Source: Metabacillus sp. KUDC1714
GTDB taxonomy: Bacteria; Bacillota; Bacilli; Bacillales; Bacillaceae
Assembly: GCF_014217835.1 (NCBI RefSeq)
Contig: NZ_CP055263.1
Location: 5,087,501-5,151,500 of the forward strand
DNA length: 64,000 bases
Reading direction: 5' to 3'
How positions within the stretch are numbered: the first letter of the stretch is position 1; every line of letters begins with the position of its first letter. The notes under the pieces were generated by a model. That model did no database searches. It was not told the DNA's origin and saw nothing but the letters and a program-made list of their open reading frames with translations. Positions 7,899 through 18,138 of the stretch are shown here, one piece after another. The translations under genes and the position numbers were made by a program.

Positions 7899-8777
7899 TT
7901 AATCTTCAAATCCCCATCTTTTCGACAGCTTGAAAAAGGCCGTTGTCATGAGTAAGGCAATGATCAAGAGAATCCATGCTTGTGCAGAAGCATAACCCAT
8001 ATCGAAGTACTGAAAAGCATTTCGATAGAGATAGAGAGAATAGAACAACGTGGAGTTGTCCGGACCCCCATCGGTGATGATAAAGGCTTCTGCGAAGGAT
8101 TGGAATACCGCGATCATTCCAGTAATGGAGTTAAAAAGAATCGCGGGTCGTAGCCCTGGCAATGTAATATGAAAGACTTTTTGAATCACATTGGCACCAT
8201 CAATGGAAGCAGCTTCATACAAAGATTTAGGGATATCACCTAAAGCTGCTAAATAAATCAAAATCATATTTCCAGACATCCAAATTGACATTAAGATGAA
8301 TCCCGGCTTTGCCCATGTTGGACTTGAAAACCATCCAGGTCCATCAATCCCAACAATACCCAGAATCGAGTTTACAACACCAGAATCAGGCTGTAATACC
8401 CAAATCCACAAAATAGCCAGGACGACAAAAGGAACCAGTGTTGGTATGAAGAAAACAACTCTAAAAAAGGAAATTCCTTTAATATTCTTTGTATTTAATA
8501 GAATAGCAATGAAGATCGTAACAACAGTTGTGATCGTTAAACCAACAAAAATCATGTACAAGGTATTACCGAGCACTGTTAAAAACAATTCATCTTCAAA
8601 TAGTAGCTGCTTATAGTTAGCAAATCCAATATATTTAGGATCAGCAATTAAGTTATACTCAGTCAAGGAATAGTAAAGAGAACTAAACATTGGATAAGCT
8701 GTAAAACAGAGAAAACCGAAAATCCAAGGAGAAATGAAAAGCAGACCATTTCTCAAATTTCTTTTTTGTATGTTCAT
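7899..8777 (-). CDS. ABC sugar transporter permease, MalF/UgpA type (CUT1)
   Basis: The 292-aa integral membrane protein has about six helices (first ~12-35, last ~262-280). The coupling EAA loop is visible as LYEAASIDGANVIQKVFHITLPGLRP (residues ~180-205). It forms the channel with the MalG-type partner encoded just upstream. GGGGTG lies 7 nt before the ATG. The order binding protein, MalG-type, MalF-type is the reverse of the common F-then-G order. No ATPase gene is nearby, so a shared MsmX-like ATPase is expected. Confidence 0.92.
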   Translation of the reverse strand: MNIQKRNLRNGLLFISPWIFGFLCFTAYPMFSSLYYSLTEYNLIADPKYIGFANYKQLLFEDELFLTVLGNTLYMIFVGLTITTVVTIFIAILLNTKNIKGISFFRVVFFIPTLVPFVVLAILWIWVLQPDSGVVNSILGIVGIDGPGWFSSPTWAKPGFILMSIWMSGNMILIYLAALGDIPKSLYEAASIDGANVIQKVFHITLPGLRPAILFNSITGMIAVFQSFAEAFIITDGGPDNSTLFYSLYLYRNAFQYFDMGYASAQAWILLIIALLMTTAFFKLSKRWGFED

Positions 8778-8841
8778 ATTTATTCACCCCTGTTTTTTAA
8801 AGAGAATAGTGATAATTTGCTTTTAGAATTCAAACATCACC

Positions 8842-9750
8842 TTATCCTTTTGAACCTGTGAATGTGATACCTTCAATGAAATATCTTTGCAGAAAGAAAA
8901 AGATTATAATAATTGGTAGTGTCATGGCCACACCGATCGCCATGAGTAAGCCCCACCTTGGATCATTTTGTGACATAATTTGCTGAACACCTAAGGATAG
9001 TGTGTAATGGCTATTATCACTTAAGAAGATAAGAGGTCCAAGAAAGTCTCGCCATGCTTCGATAAACTGAAAGATAACGACTGTAGCTAATATGGGCTTT
9101 GATAATGGTAAAATAACTTTCCAAAAAACGGTGAATTCACTAGCTCCATCCATTTTCGCTGCTTCAGATAATTCTTTCGGTATCCCTTTAAAAAACTGTC
9201 TTAATAGGAAAATAAAGAAAGCATTTCCGAAAAAGTGTGGAACAATCAAAGGATAGAAGCTTCCAATCCAGCCAATTTCTTTAAATAAGAGAAATAAAGG
9301 GATCATTATTACTTGAAAAGGAAGCATCAATGTTGCCAAAACAATGATGAAAATACCATCGCGATATTTCCATTCAATTCTCGAAAAACCGTAGGCTATT
9401 AAAGAGTTAGAAAGCACCGCTCCAATACATGTAAAAACAACAACGATGAGTGTGTTCTTTAAATATAAAAAGAACGGAAATGCCGAGAAAGCTTCCTTAT
9501 AATTTGACCAATTTAGCGCTTCAGGAATCCAAACGGGTGGATTAGCAAAGAGCTCCGAACTATCTTTTAACGAACCAGATATCAGCCAAAGAAATGGTAC
9601 AACAAATGCTAATGAAAATAAGATCAAAATCAAGTAGACGAAAAGCTTACTCATATTTTTGTTTACTTTACTCAGTGTTGTCGTTTGCCTTTGATTGGGA
9701 AGAATGTTTCGTTGATGTTTTGATTGCTCGACTGGGAGTGTCATCTTCAT
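8842..9750 (-). CDS. ABC sugar transporter permease, MalG/UgpE type (CUT1)
   Basis: The 302-aa permease has a ~30-residue polar N-terminal extension (MKMTLPVEQSKHQRN and onward), then six transmembrane helices. The EAA loop is PKELSEAAKMDGASEFTVFWKVILPLSKP. The C-terminus RYFIEGITFTGSKG is the standard end of MalG-type CUT1 permeases. GGAGGG sits 9 nt upstream of the start. A stable stem-loop separates it from the binding-protein gene, probably letting the binding protein be made in excess. Confidence 0.92.
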   Translation of the reverse strand: MKMTLPVEQSKHQRNILPNQRQTTTLSKVNKNMSKLFVYLILILFSLAFVVPFLWLISGSLKDSSELFANPPVWIPEALNWSNYKEAFSAFPFFLYLKNTLIVVVFTCIGAVLSNSLIAYGFSRIEWKYRDGIFIIVLATLMLPFQVIMIPLFLLFKEIGWIGSFYPLIVPHFFGNAFFIFLLRQFFKGIPKELSEAAKMDGASEFTVFWKVILPLSKPILATVVIFQFIEAWRDFLGPLIFLSDNSHYTLSLGVQQIMSQNDPRWGLLMAIGVAMTLPIIIIFFFLQRYFIEGITFTGSKG

Positions 9751-9781
9751 ATAAGGCTCCCTCCTTACCTTTTTTCATGGT

Positions 9782-9809
9782 CCGGATTTTACCGCAAGGC
9801 AAAATCCGG
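9782..9809 (-). other. Intergenic stem-loop between binding-protein and permease genes
   Basis: On the minus strand the arms 9798-9809 and 9782-9793 give a 12-bp stem (one G-U pair) with a 4-nt loop and no T-run. Such hairpins in sugar ABC operons usually protect the upstream binding-protein mRNA or reduce downstream expression, rather than terminate fully. Confidence 0.6.
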
Positions 9810-9819
9810 TTATAAAGGT

Positions 9820-11139
9820 TTATTTTTTGTCTAGCTTTTCTTGTAATTTATCCTGAGATTTTTGAAGAAGCTGTGATGGGTCTTCATGATTATAAATCAC
9901 TTTATCACGAATACTTGTAAGTTCATCACCCATTTCGCTGGCTACAGAGGTTAATGCAGGGTGACCTGAATCTGGTGACTCCGCCACTTTTAACACGGTT
10001 TCATAAACTTGGTCGTTCTCCCATTGAATGGCATCTGATTTTTCCTTCCAAATCGAAATGGATCGCCAAATATTTATGTTATCCGCTAGCACCTTGTCTT
10101 GGTTGCCGTATAAAGCAAAATTTATGGCTGCTTGTGGATTTTTTGCCCCTTTTGGAACAAAAAATACGTTTGTTCCAAATACAGAAGAATCTTTTCTTCC
10201 CTCTGGAGGACTAGGAATCGCTGCTACTTTATATTTGGTGTCTGGTGAGTAGATTTTAAGGGCATTAGCAAACCAGTTCCCACTAACTGTCATTGCTACT
10301 TTTCCAGTCATAAATGGGTGGTCTGGAGAAAAGGCCCCTCCAAATCCTGATGTAAAGGATTTAATTTTTTCGGGATTATATCTCACAGCATAGCTATCCA
10401 TCCATTTAAATGAATCAATCATCGATTTTTCATTTAATGAAACCTTTTTCGTTTCTGGGTCATACATTGTAGCACCAAAAGCCCATGGCCATGTATAAGG
10501 ATCCTCACCTGCATCAATCCAAGGAATAAAACCTAATGTTTCAATCGATCCATCATTATTTAATTTCGTTAAAGCTTCAGCTACTTGATCTAGTTCTTCA
10601 ATTGTAGTTGGCGGATTTTCCGGATCTAATCCAGCAGCCTCAAACATATCGACATTATAATACAGCAGGTTGACGTTGGAATCCTGTGGAAGAATATATG
10701 TTTTTCCATCAGGTTGTTTCATTAAAGAGCGAAAACCATCTAGAACTGTATTCTCATCAAAACCTGCGTTTTCTAAATACTGATCAAGAGGTTCTAAAGC
10801 ACCCTGGGAAGCTAGACTATATGCAAGTTGATAGTCATTTCCATCTCCTAATACTAAATCTGGTGGGTTTCCCCCAGAAATTGCAGATAAAAGCTTCCCA
10901 TTTGTTATACCATCCGGTACGTATACTGCATTAACCTTTACACCTTCTTCTTCTTCATAATCAGCAATTCTTTCTTTATCCCATTTTTCAGAATCTCCAC
11001 CCCATGGATACCAGTATGTAAATTCTTTGGAGTTTTCATTAGATGTTGATGAGGATGAGGAATTGGAACTTGAACAACCTGTAAGGACTAAAATAAGGAC
11101 TAAGCACGAAATCAAACTCATTGAGACGATTTTCTTCAC
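9820..11139 (-). CDS. Extracellular sugar-binding lipoprotein (CUT1 family)
   Basis: The 439-aa protein has a lipoprotein signal: charged KK, a hydrophobic core, and lipobox LTGC at residue ~22 followed by a Ser/Asn-rich linker. The mature part begins FTYWYPWGGDSEKWDKERI and carries the binding-protein family-1 pattern (GNPPDLVLGDGND; KVAMTVSGNWF; FVPKGAKNPQAA). It captures a sugar outside the membrane and hands it to the two permeases encoded downstream. Start is a GTG with GGGGG 7 nt upstream. It is the first gene of the operon, preceded by a LacI-type operator at 11262, which implies repression without substrate. Confidence 0.93.
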   Translation of the reverse strand: MKKIVSMSLISCLVLILVLTGCSSSNSSSSSTSNENSKEFTYWYPWGGDSEKWDKERIADYEEEEGVKVNAVYVPDGITNGKLLSAISGGNPPDLVLGDGNDYQLAYSLASQGALEPLDQYLENAGFDENTVLDGFRSLMKQPDGKTYILPQDSNVNLLYYNVDMFEAAGLDPENPPTTIEELDQVAEALTKLNNDGSIETLGFIPWIDAGEDPYTWPWAFGATMYDPETKKVSLNEKSMIDSFKWMDSYAVRYNPEKIKSFTSGFGGAFSPDHPFMTGKVAMTVSGNWFANALKIYSPDTKYKVAAIPSPPEGRKDSSVFGTNVFFVPKGAKNPQAAINFALYGNQDKVLADNINIWRSISIWKEKSDAIQWENDQVYETVLKVAESPDSGHPALTSVASEMGDELTSIRDKVIYNHEDPSQLLQKSQDKLQEKLDKK

Positions 11140-11261
11140 TACAAAACCCCCTAATTTAAATGAAAAATTTCTCCCGGATAAAAAAGTAAAGTTAATGGTT
11201 TAAAGAATCCCCTTTTTTTGCTACACACCTCCTTTAATTAAAGTGTTTTATAATAAACACG

Positions 11262-11275
11262 TGAACGCGCGTTTA
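11262..11275. promoter_or_regulatory. LacI-type operator O1 upstream of the sugar operon
   Basis: A perfect 10-bp palindrome AACGCGCGTT sits in TGAACGCGCGTTTA. On the minus strand it lies just before a TATTATAA stretch that could be the -10 of the binding-protein promoter. It shares its AAC-CGCGTT core with the two sites near the lacI-type gene. Confidence 0.65.
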
Positions 11276-11379
11276 TTTCAGAGTATAGTTGATGAATGGT
11301 TAACATCACAGACTAAAACACAATAAGCAAGCGTATACATTTCTGAGTATTCTAAAAAATATAGAGTAAAAAAAGGAGA

Positions 11380-12420
11380 TTAAAGAGAAAGACAAGACTC
11401 TCTTATAATCAATTCAGAATCCATCGTAAGCTTAATCCCCTTATTATTTGTTTGTTCAATTGTTTTGATCACATCATAGGTTAAACTTTGCATCATTTTG
11501 CTAAAATTTGCTTTAAAAGTCGTTAAAGGTGGATGAAATAAACTACTTAACACGTGATCATCTATACCAATAATGGATATGTCATCTGGAATTTTAATTT
11601 GTTTTTCATTAAGAGCTCGAATTGCACCAAATGCAATACTATCGTTTCCAGCAAAAAAGGCTGTTGGTAATTCAATATTTGTTTTTAAAAAGCTTTTCAT
11701 CGTGTTATATCCATTTGCGCTACTAAAATCTGATTGTAGAATCCATTCCTTTCGAACGGGTAGACAATGATGTTTCATTGCTTTAAGGTAGCCTTCTAAT
11801 CTAGCAGACCCAGCGTGTCTTTTTAGATCACCATTGATGATTCCAATTCTTTGATGATTTAAACTAACTAGATAATCTATGGCTTTCACGGCCCCATTTT
11901 CATTGTCAAAGCTATAGACAATTCGATTTGGTTCATTACGCCCAGGTAAATTCTGGTCAACAATTCCGATGATAAAACCTTCTCCAATGAGTTCTTCGAT
12001 GAAAGGTTCGTGATTATCCGCACCCATAAAAATACCGGCGTCAATTCGATTTTGGTAAAAAACAGTTTTCACTCTTTCAATATTTTTAGGAGATTTACAA
12101 TCTCGAATTATATTTGTTAACACATAGTAATCATGATTTGATGCTGCTTCGATTACACTAGCAATCAGCATATTACTTGTTGGGTCACTTGATACACTAC
12201 CTTTATCAATGATAAATAATCCAATATTCCTCATATTTTTCCCCGCGAGAACCTGGGCGGACATATCTGGGAAGTAGTTGTGTTCCTTGATAACCTTCAT
12301 TACCTTTTCTCTCGTTTCTGGCGGAACACTTGGATAATTGTTGATCACTCTACTTACCGTACTTCTAGATACACCAGCGAGTTGGGCAATTTGTGTGCTA
12401 TTCATTTTATTTCTTTTCAT
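11380..12420 (-). CDS. LacI/GalR-family transcriptional regulator
   Basis: The helix-turn-helix STQIAQLAGVSRSTVSRVINNYPSV lies at the N-terminus, followed by a periplasmic-binding-protein-like effector domain (NIGLFIIDKGS; HQRIGIINGDLKRHAGSARLEGYL; PTAFFAGNDSIAFGAIRAL). The open frame extends 32 codons further up, but those residues have no family match. The ATG at 12420 puts the HTH at residue ~8, as is normal, giving 346 aa. It is encoded directly upstream of and parallel to the transporter operon, so probably its local repressor. Operator O2 lies 18 bp before the start, implying autoregulation. Confidence 0.9.
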   Translation of the reverse strand: MKRNKMNSTQIAQLAGVSRSTVSRVINNYPSVPPETREKVMKVIKEHNYFPDMSAQVLAGKNMRNIGLFIIDKGSVSSDPTSNMLIASVIEAASNHDYYVLTNIIRDCKSPKNIERVKTVFYQNRIDAGIFMGADNHEPFIEELIGEGFIIGIVDQNLPGRNEPNRIVYSFDNENGAVKAIDYLVSLNHQRIGIINGDLKRHAGSARLEGYLKAMKHHCLPVRKEWILQSDFSSANGYNTMKSFLKTNIELPTAFFAGNDSIAFGAIRALNEKQIKIPDDISIIGIDDHVLSSLFHPPLTTFKANFSKMMQSLTYDVIKTIEQTNNKGIKLTMDSELIIRESCLSL

Positions 12421-12437
12421 GTCTCTTCCCTCTTCCG

Positions 12438-12451
12438 TAAACACGCGTTTA
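12438..12451. promoter_or_regulatory. LacI-type operator O2 before the regulator gene
   Basis: TAAACACGCGTTTA differs from O1 at two positions of 14 and lies immediately upstream of the regulator's start codon, overlapping the likely 5' leader. This suggests autorepression. Confidence 0.6.
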
Positions 12452-12521
12452 TTGATTGGTTTTATTCTAAACCTATAATTACATAGTGTCAATGAATTTT
12501 TAAAATTTTCGAACAATATTT

Positions 12522-12535
12522 TGAACGCGCTTTCA
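12522..12535. promoter_or_regulatory. Operator O3 or CcpA cre-like site
   Basis: TGAACGCGCTTTCA is near-palindromic. It fits the LacI operator pattern of this locus and also matches the cre consensus TGWAARCGYTWNCW at 13 of 14 positions. It lies ~100 bp upstream of the regulator start, so catabolite control of the locus is plausible. Confidence 0.5.
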
Positions 12536-12639
12536 TTTTTTAAAAAATGATTTTAGATAAAAACAATGTAGTTATATATACTGAAAAAAATACATAAATT
12601 AATAGATTGACGCTCAGTTAATCAACGAAGATTAAAGAA

Positions 12640-12664
12640 CCGTACAATAGATGATTATGTACGG
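12640..12664 (-). terminator. Terminator of the S51 peptidase gene
   Basis: Arms CCGTACA and TGTACGG enclose an 11-nt loop. On the minus strand the hairpin is followed by TTCTTT, 14 bp past the gene's stop. Confidence 0.65.
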
Positions 12665-12677
12665 CTAGATAATGCTT

Positions 12678-13337
12678 TTAATTTATTTTTCGTATTATGT
12701 CATTTTCTAAACTATAAACACCCTTACCTTCAATAGATTCAAGATGTCCGTTTAGAAAGTAAACACAAGTATTTTCATCTATACCATAATTTAAATGGTT
12801 ATTAAATTTATTGACTGAGTTTCTTAAATGGGTTTCATCATTCCATTGTGTAAAGTGTACAGCAATCAATACATCGGATATTAATCCCAATCCTTTTCTA
12901 AATTGAAATTCGTTTTGTTCATTATCTTTAGGGGAAATAATACAAAATTCAGGACTTATTAAAGCACCTGCCGAAAATCCAGCAACAGGAATACCTAAAT
13001 CATACCTTTCTTTTATTGTGTTGGAAATCGAGGTCTCAACAATGTAATCAGCATATAAATTCGTATCCCCTCCCCCAATAATGATTCCTGAACTATTTTT
13101 TAAACAATCAACAACTTTTTCAATTGGTGTTGAAGGAAGGGGTAAATAATAGAATCCATTTAATCCTAAATCTTCCAACGCTTGTGTATATCTGGGCATA
13201 TATTGTTCCCAGCCATCCCTCTCTACAAATAAAATTGAGACAGAATCATTTGTTGAAGCCTTTATTACAAACTGTTTTGCCATATTTAATGTGAATGGAG
13301 GACTGCCTCCAAAAAGGAATAGATGTTTATACAACAT
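12678..13337 (-). CDS. Peptidase E-like protein (peptidase family S51, class I GATase-like fold)
   Basis: The 219-aa cytoplasmic protein opens LFLFGGSPPFT, carries GIIIGGGDTNLYADYI (~residues 88-103), and has the nucleophile elbow GFSAGALISPE (Ser near residue 125), all diagnostic of S51 peptidases such as dipeptidase E, which cleave Asp-X dipeptides. The later GIDENTCVYFLNGHLES segment is also family-typical. It resembles the slightly longer Bacillus YgaJ. It stands alone with its own terminator. Some members have other hydrolase roles, so the substrate is uncertain. Confidence 0.85.
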   Translation of the reverse strand: MLYKHLFLFGGSPPFTLNMAKQFVIKASTNDSVSILFVERDGWEQYMPRYTQALEDLGLNGFYYLPLPSTPIEKVVDCLKNSSGIIIGGGDTNLYADYIVETSISNTIKERYDLGIPVAGFSAGALISPEFCIISPKDNEQNEFQFRKGLGLISDVLIAVHFTQWNDETHLRNSVNKFNNHLNYGIDENTCVYFLNGHLESIEGKGVYSLENDIIRKIN

Positions 13338-13719
13338 ATCACCTTCGTTTTTTTATTAGAAAACTATAACATTTATTTGTATTATAACTACAATCTTTTA
13401 GAAAACAGCCATTAAAAAAGACGAAGTGGAGCTTTGTAATAAATTTTCTTTCAATTACAGGTCTTAGTCAAAAGGATTCAGCGTTTATAGGAAAATAATC
13501 TACTCTATTATCCCTTATAATTCTAATTTTCTGTGTTTTTTAAAGCCATTGTAGGTTAGACCTTCAAACAGTTATTCTACCTAAATCTCTTAAAATGTAT
13601 TTTATGCTACAATCCTCTTGACGTCTTTATTCCCACCACATCACCTTTTTCTATTTTAAAGGAAGAATTCAAGTGCTTCTTTCTCTTTTTCATCCTTTCA
13701 TTCTTGCAATATAGCGTTT
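13338..13719. other. Gene-free interval
   Basis: About 380 AT-rich bases without a credible open frame. The left part should contain the promoter of the S51 peptidase and the right part a weak AAGAA/TTCTT hairpin downstream of the sulfurtransferase. The GAAAACAGCC at about 13402 matches the end of the 218-bp repeat element, but nothing else of it is present. Confidence 0.4.
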
Positions 13720-14586
13720 CTACTTATCTCCTACTTTTTCCTCCCCTACTGCAATTGGATTATCTGGATACGAAATCCAATCGCTCCAGCTCCCTGCGTA
13801 CAGTTTTACATTTGAGTAGCCTGCTTCTTTTAGAGCTAATATGTTCGGACATGCTGAAACACCTGATCCGCAATATACGATTATTTCTTTATTTAAAGGA
13901 ATGTCGGAAAAATGAGTGATCAGCTCTTCTATTTCTTTCCATGAACCCTCTTTATTCAAGACGTCTTTCCAAAAGTAATTTTTAGCACCTGGTATGTGGC
14001 CGGCTACAGCATCAATCGGTTCGAATTCGCCAAGATAGCGTGGATTTTCTCTTGAGTCGATTAAAATTGTGTCTGTTTGATTAAGCTTTTTCTGAACTTC
14101 AAAATGATCTACCCATTTCCATTCATTATTTAATTGCGGAAGTAACGTTTTTGGTGAAGGATTAGGAACAACAGCTGTTACTGAGTTGTTTTCGATTGTC
14201 CATTTTTTAAAGCCTCCATCTAAAACAACTGCATTAGAAACTCCTATGTAGTTTAGCAGCCACCATAGCCTTGAAGCATTCATTCCTCCTTGATCGTCAT
14301 AGATAACTACATGCGAATCATTGCTTATTCCTAGATCACCTAGCTTTTTCGCCAACTTGTCAACCTGGGGTAATGGGTGACGCCCTCCATGTTTATCAAT
14401 GGGCTCTGAAAGATGCTTTTCCAGGTCTACATAAACAGCACCAGGTAAATGTCCCTCTAAATACTGTTTATACCCTTCTTCAGGATTGCTCAAATTAAAT
14501 CGTGTATCTACAATGACCAGATTTTTATTATTTCTTTCAATTTCACCAGCAAGCCATTCACTACTAACAATATGTTGCATAAACAT
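13720..14586 (-). CDS. Sulfurtransferase (thiosulfate/3-mercaptopyruvate type, two rhodanese domains)
   Basis: Two rhodanese modules in 288 aa. The N-terminal inactive one begins SSEWLAGEI with VIVDTRFNLSNPEEG, DEHL-like GHLPGAVYVDLEKHLS and VIYDDQGGMNASRLWWLL. The C-terminal active one has ILIDSRENPRYLGE, GHIPGAKNYFW and the active loop YCGSGVSACPNILAL, with the catalytic Cys at residue ~240. CGSGVSA-type loops favour 3-mercaptopyruvate or thiosulfate as donor. The enzyme moves sulfane sulfur to cyanide or thiols. A single gene, just downstream of the copper operon terminator, with no functional link visible. Confidence 0.92.
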   Translation of the reverse strand: MFMQHIVSSEWLAGEIERNNKNLVIVDTRFNLSNPEEGYKQYLEGHLPGAVYVDLEKHLSEPIDKHGGRHPLPQVDKLAKKLGDLGISNDSHVVIYDDQGGMNASRLWWLLNYIGVSNAVVLDGGFKKWTIENNSVTAVVPNPSPKTLLPQLNNEWKWVDHFEVQKKLNQTDTILIDSRENPRYLGEFEPIDAVAGHIPGAKNYFWKDVLNKEGSWKEIEELITHFSDIPLNKEIIVYCGSGVSACPNILALKEAGYSNVKLYAGSWSDWISYPDNPIAVGEEKVGDK

Positions 14587-14801
14587 TCTCCTTTACCATT
14601 GTTTTGTCTATGAACCTATACAATCTCCAATAAATGAAAAGGTTTTAATTGTCATAAAATCAATAATTATTATACTATTAAATTGGAAATATTGTATAAT
14701 AATCGACTTTTCATCGTTTAATAAAATGGCGATATTTTGTGTTTTGTACTAGTATTAAAATTAACTGAACATTCAAAACTCAATTAAAGGCATATAAAAA
14801 T

Positions 14802-14833
14802 AAGGAGCTATCCCCTTTAAAGAATAACTCCTT
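14802..14833 (-). terminator. Terminator of the copper operon
   Basis: Arms AAGGAGTTAT and ATAGCTCCTT (one G-U pair), followed on the minus strand by a TTTTTAT run. It lies 8 bp after the stop of the YtkA-like gene. Confidence 0.75.
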
Positions 14834-14840
14834 ACCCATC

Positions 14841-15683
14841 TTATTTAACTTCCACAACAAATGGATAGACAGTAACCTTACCGTTTTCTTGAAATTCCGC
14901 CCAAATTTTATATATCCCAGACTGAGAAAATTGCGTTTCAAAAACTGGATTTTCCTCTTCTAAAGGATGAACATGCAGGTATTCTTCACCTAGTTCATCT
15001 AAAATGACTACATGGCCCAGAGCACCTAAATATGGTTCTAGTTTAGCACCGTGAACATCAAATGTTAATGTGACAGGCTCATCTACGAACAATGGGGTTG
15101 TCGACATCGTTACCTTGTTTCCATCGATTGTTTTTTCTAGCTGTTGGTCTACTTCCAATGATCCATGACTATGATCATCTGTATTAGGTTTTCCAACTGT
15201 AACTGGTATCGGTTGAACTTCATAATCTAGGTTCTTTGGTTTAATATCAACAAAAGCCTTGTACGTTCCCTCTTCTAATGGACTTGCGATTTCAAATTGA
15301 CCTGGTGCTGTTTCTTCCGGATGTAAGTGAAAATACTGATCTAAGTGATCATCCACTACAATTAAATGAAGACGTTTTTCATGATTTATTTCTAAATCTG
15401 TGACTGGATTACCTGAATGGTCTTCTAGATTCAAAACTATTGTTTTATTTTCTTCTTTTACTGTCACATTCACAGCACTTTCTGAATTTGCTTGTTCACC
15501 ATGTTCATGTGCATTTTCTGCTGATGAATGGGAAGTGTGATTTTCCGACTTCTCTTCCGTTTCATCTACTGAAGTACCATGGGTATCAACACTCTTATCT
15601 TCCATAAAAATTGCCTCATAGGTAAAGTATCCTACAATGACAATCCCAAGATAGACAATGGCTGAAAGCATCCATTTTTTCAT
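14841..15683 (-). CDS. Membrane-anchored protein with YtkA-like domains, copper-operon associated
   Basis: The 280-aa protein has one N-terminal membrane anchor (residues ~5-25) and a His/Glu/Ser-rich linker ([16 protein letters not shown]) that could bind metal. Two repeated beta-sandwich segments follow, each with a His motif: [16 protein letters not shown] (~117-132) and [16 protein letters not shown] (~235-250), typical of YtkA-like domains. It overlaps copA by 4 bp (ATGA), so it is translationally coupled to the exporter. A role in handling copper outside the membrane is likely by position and His content, but unproven. No lipobox Cys is seen, so it is a type-II anchored protein. Confidence 0.75.
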   Translation of the reverse strand: MKKWMLSAIVYLGIVIVGYFTYEAIFMEDKSVDTHGTSVDETEEKSENHTSHSSAENAHEHGEQANSESAVNVTVKEENKTIVLNLEDHSGNPVTDLEINHEKRLHLIVVDDHLDQYFHLHPEETAPGQFEIASPLEEGTYKAFVDIKPKNLDYEVQPIPVTVGKPNTDDHSHGSLEVDQQLEKTIDGNKVTMSTTPLFVDEPVTLTFDVHGAKLEPYLGALGHVVILDELGEEYLHVHPLEEENPVFETQFSQSGIYKIWAEFQENGKVTVYPFVVEVK

Positions 15684-18124
15684 ACGTTTGTATCTCCTTT
15701 TACGTTAAGTTTTACCCTCTGTAATCGAAGCGCATTAAGGACGACAGATACTGAACTAAAGGCCATTGCTGCCCCAGCCAACCAAGGTGCTAGAAAGCCT
15801 AGTGCTGCAATTGGGATCCCAAGCGCATTATACGCAAACGCCCAGAAGAGATTTTGTTTAATGTTTCGGATCGTCTTTTTACTCATAAAAATCGCATCCG
15901 CAATACTAGTAAGATCCCCACGAATCAATGTAATGTCAGCAGCTTCCATGGCAACATCTGTACCAGTTCCGATCGCCATTCCGATATCGGCGGTCGCTAA
16001 TGCTGGTGCATCATTAATGCCATCACCAACCATAGCGACAATTTTCCCTTGCTTTTGAAGTTTTTTCACTTCTTCTGCTTTTCCTTCTGGTAGAACTTCT
16101 GCTACTACTGAATCAATTCCTGCTTCTTTTGCAATCGCCGTAGCTGTACGTTTGTTGTCCCCTGTAATCATAACAACCTCTAGACCCATTTCTTGGAGGC
16201 GTTTTACAGCTTCCCTTGACGTATTTTTAATGGTATCAGCCACCGCTACTAAGCCAGCATATTGATTGTTAATGGCAATAAGCATCGCTGTTTTCCCTTT
16301 TTCTTCTAGCTCTTCCATTGTCCGAAGAGCATGGTCAATCTTGATGTTATTTTGTTGCATCAATCTTCTTGTACCAGCTAGAACAACTTGGTCATTCACC
16401 TTTGCTTGGATACCATAGCCGGGAATCGCTTCAAACTCTTCTACATCTAAAAGCTCAATGTTTTTCTCACTTATTCCAGTTACAATCGCCTGAGCAAGTG
16501 GGTGTTCTGATTGTTTTTCTGCCGAACCTACTAGTTGTAAAAACTTCTCTTCATTAAAATCTTCTTCTACTAAAACATCTGTTAACATCGGTGCTCCATT
16601 TGTAACGGTTCCTGTTTTATCTAACAGGATTGTTGTTAATCGGTGAGTTCTTTCAAGATGTTCTCCGCCCTTAAATAACACTCCAAATTCTGCAGCCCTT
16701 CCTGAACCGGCCATTATCGACGTTGGTGTTGCTAACCCTAATGCACAAGGACAAGCAATCACAAGAACGGCAATTAATTTTTCCAGTGCTTCAGCAAAAT
16801 CACCTGGTGCTACCCAGATGAACCAAACAAAAAATGTAATGATCGCAATTCCCACAACGATTGGAACAAAAATTCCTGATATGTGATCTGCTAAGCGTTG
16901 AATCGGTGCTTTCGAACCTTGGGCTTCTTCTACGACTTTAATAATTTGAGCAAGAGCTGTATCACGACCTACTTTTGTCGCTTTTACTTTTAAAAAACCA
17001 TTTTTATTTATCGTCGCTCCAATTACTGAGTCGCCAATTGTTTTATCGATCGGAACACTTTCACCAGTTAACATTGATTCATCTAGAGCAGAACGTCCTT
17101 CAATGATTTCGCCGTCCACTGGTATTTTTTCTCCAGGCTTTACAATAAGGATATCCCCAACTAATACATCCTCTAATGGGACCTCTTGTTCAATTTCATT
17201 ACGAATGACTGTAGCTGTTTTCGCTTGAAGCCCGATTAACTTCTTAATAGCCTCAGAAGAACGCCCCTTGGCTCTCACCTCAAACAATTTACCTAAAATA
17301 ATTAATGTAATAAGCACCGCACTTGTTTCATAATAAAGTTCTATCATATGGCTGCCACTACCAATTGAGACAATCGATAAATATAAACTATAAAAATAGG
17401 CTGCAGATGTACCTAATGCAACGAGAACATCCATATTTGCACTTTTGTTTCGCAGCGCCTTAAAAGCTCCTACATAAAACTGCTTTCCTACGATAAATTG
17501 AACAGGTGTAGCCAAGGCTAATTGCACCCAAGGATTCATCAACATCTCAGGTAGATAAATAAATGATGTAAAGCTAAAGTGACTGACCATCGCCCATAAA
17601 AGTGGAACAGATAAAATAAGTGAAAAGAAAAACTTGCCCTGCTGGGTTTCTAATTCCTTAGCCTTCATTTCGGCAAGACTCTCTTGCTGTTCATCCTTTA
17701 AATTGGCTTGATAGCCGAGCTTTTCAACCTGTTTCATCATGTCGTTAGGACCAGTTTGCGATGGGTTATACTCAATTGTTGCATTTTCTAAGGCTAAATT
17801 GACCGATGCTTTTGTTACACCTTCTATTTTATTTAGCCCTTTTTCAATTCGAGTTGCGCAGGCTGCACATGTCATACCGATGATATTCAGCTCTACCTTT
17901 TCACCTGTCACCTCATACCCTAAATCATGAATCTTCTTTTTAAAATCATCTATATCAGCAACACTTGGGTTGTATTTAATGGATGTTCTTTCTAGAGCAA
18001 AGTTAACGGTTGCTTCTTCTACTCCTTCTAGCTTTTTAAGTCCCTTCTCGATTCGAACCGCACATGCGGCACAAGTCATTCCTGTAATAGGGAGAACGGC
18101 TTCTTCTTTTGCTCCTTGTGTCAT
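15680..18124 (-). CDS. copA: Copper-exporting P1B-type ATPase
   Basis: About 814 aa with two N-terminal heavy-metal-binding domains, each with GMTCAAC (residues ~16-22 and ~84-90), then eight membrane helices. The CPC metal site is in [13 protein letters not shown], the phosphorylation site in LLDKTGTVT, the TGES motif in MLTGESVP, and [10 protein letters not shown] marks the hinge. It exports Cu(I) using ATP. Start: the ATG at 18130 is only 2 nt from GGAGG; the in-frame ATG at 18124 has 8-nt spacing and is preferred (MTQGAKEE). It follows copZ after a terminator-like hairpin and precedes the YtkA-like gene. Confidence 0.97.
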   Translation of the reverse strand: MTQGAKEEAVLPITGMTCAACAVRIEKGLKKLEGVEEATVNFALERTSIKYNPSVADIDDFKKKIHDLGYEVTGEKVELNIIGMTCAACATRIEKGLNKIEGVTKASVNLALENATIEYNPSQTGPNDMMKQVEKLGYQANLKDEQQESLAEMKAKELETQQGKFFFSLILSVPLLWAMVSHFSFTSFIYLPEMLMNPWVQLALATPVQFIVGKQFYVGAFKALRNKSANMDVLVALGTSAAYFYSLYLSIVSIGSGSHMIELYYETSAVLITLIILGKLFEVRAKGRSSEAIKKLIGLQAKTATVIRNEIEQEVPLEDVLVGDILIVKPGEKIPVDGEIIEGRSALDESMLTGESVPIDKTIGDSVIGATINKNGFLKVKATKVGRDTALAQIIKVVEEAQGSKAPIQRLADHISGIFVPIVVGIAIITFFVWFIWVAPGDFAEALEKLIAVLVIACPCALGLATPTSIMAGSGRAAEFGVLFKGGEHLERTHRLTTILLDKTGTVTNGAPMLTDVLVEEDFNEEKFLQLVGSAEKQSEHPLAQAIVTGISEKNIELLDVEEFEAIPGYGIQAKVNDQVVLAGTRRLMQQNNIKIDHALRTMEELEEKGKTAMLIAINNQYAGLVAVADTIKNTSREAVKRLQEMGLEVVMITGDNKRTATAIAKEAGIDSVVAEVLPEGKAEEVKKLQKQGKIVAMVGDGINDAPALATADIGMAIGTGTDVAMEAADITLIRGDLTSIADAIFMSKKTIRNIKQNLFWAFAYNALGIPIAALGFLAPWLAGAAMAFSSVSVVLNALRLQRVKLNVKGDTNV

Positions 18125-18138
18125 AATCATGACCTCCT

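Noticed and set aside
13402..13413. GAAAACAGCC resembling the MITE end
   Set aside because: Only 10 bases match and no partner end or target duplication is found nearby.
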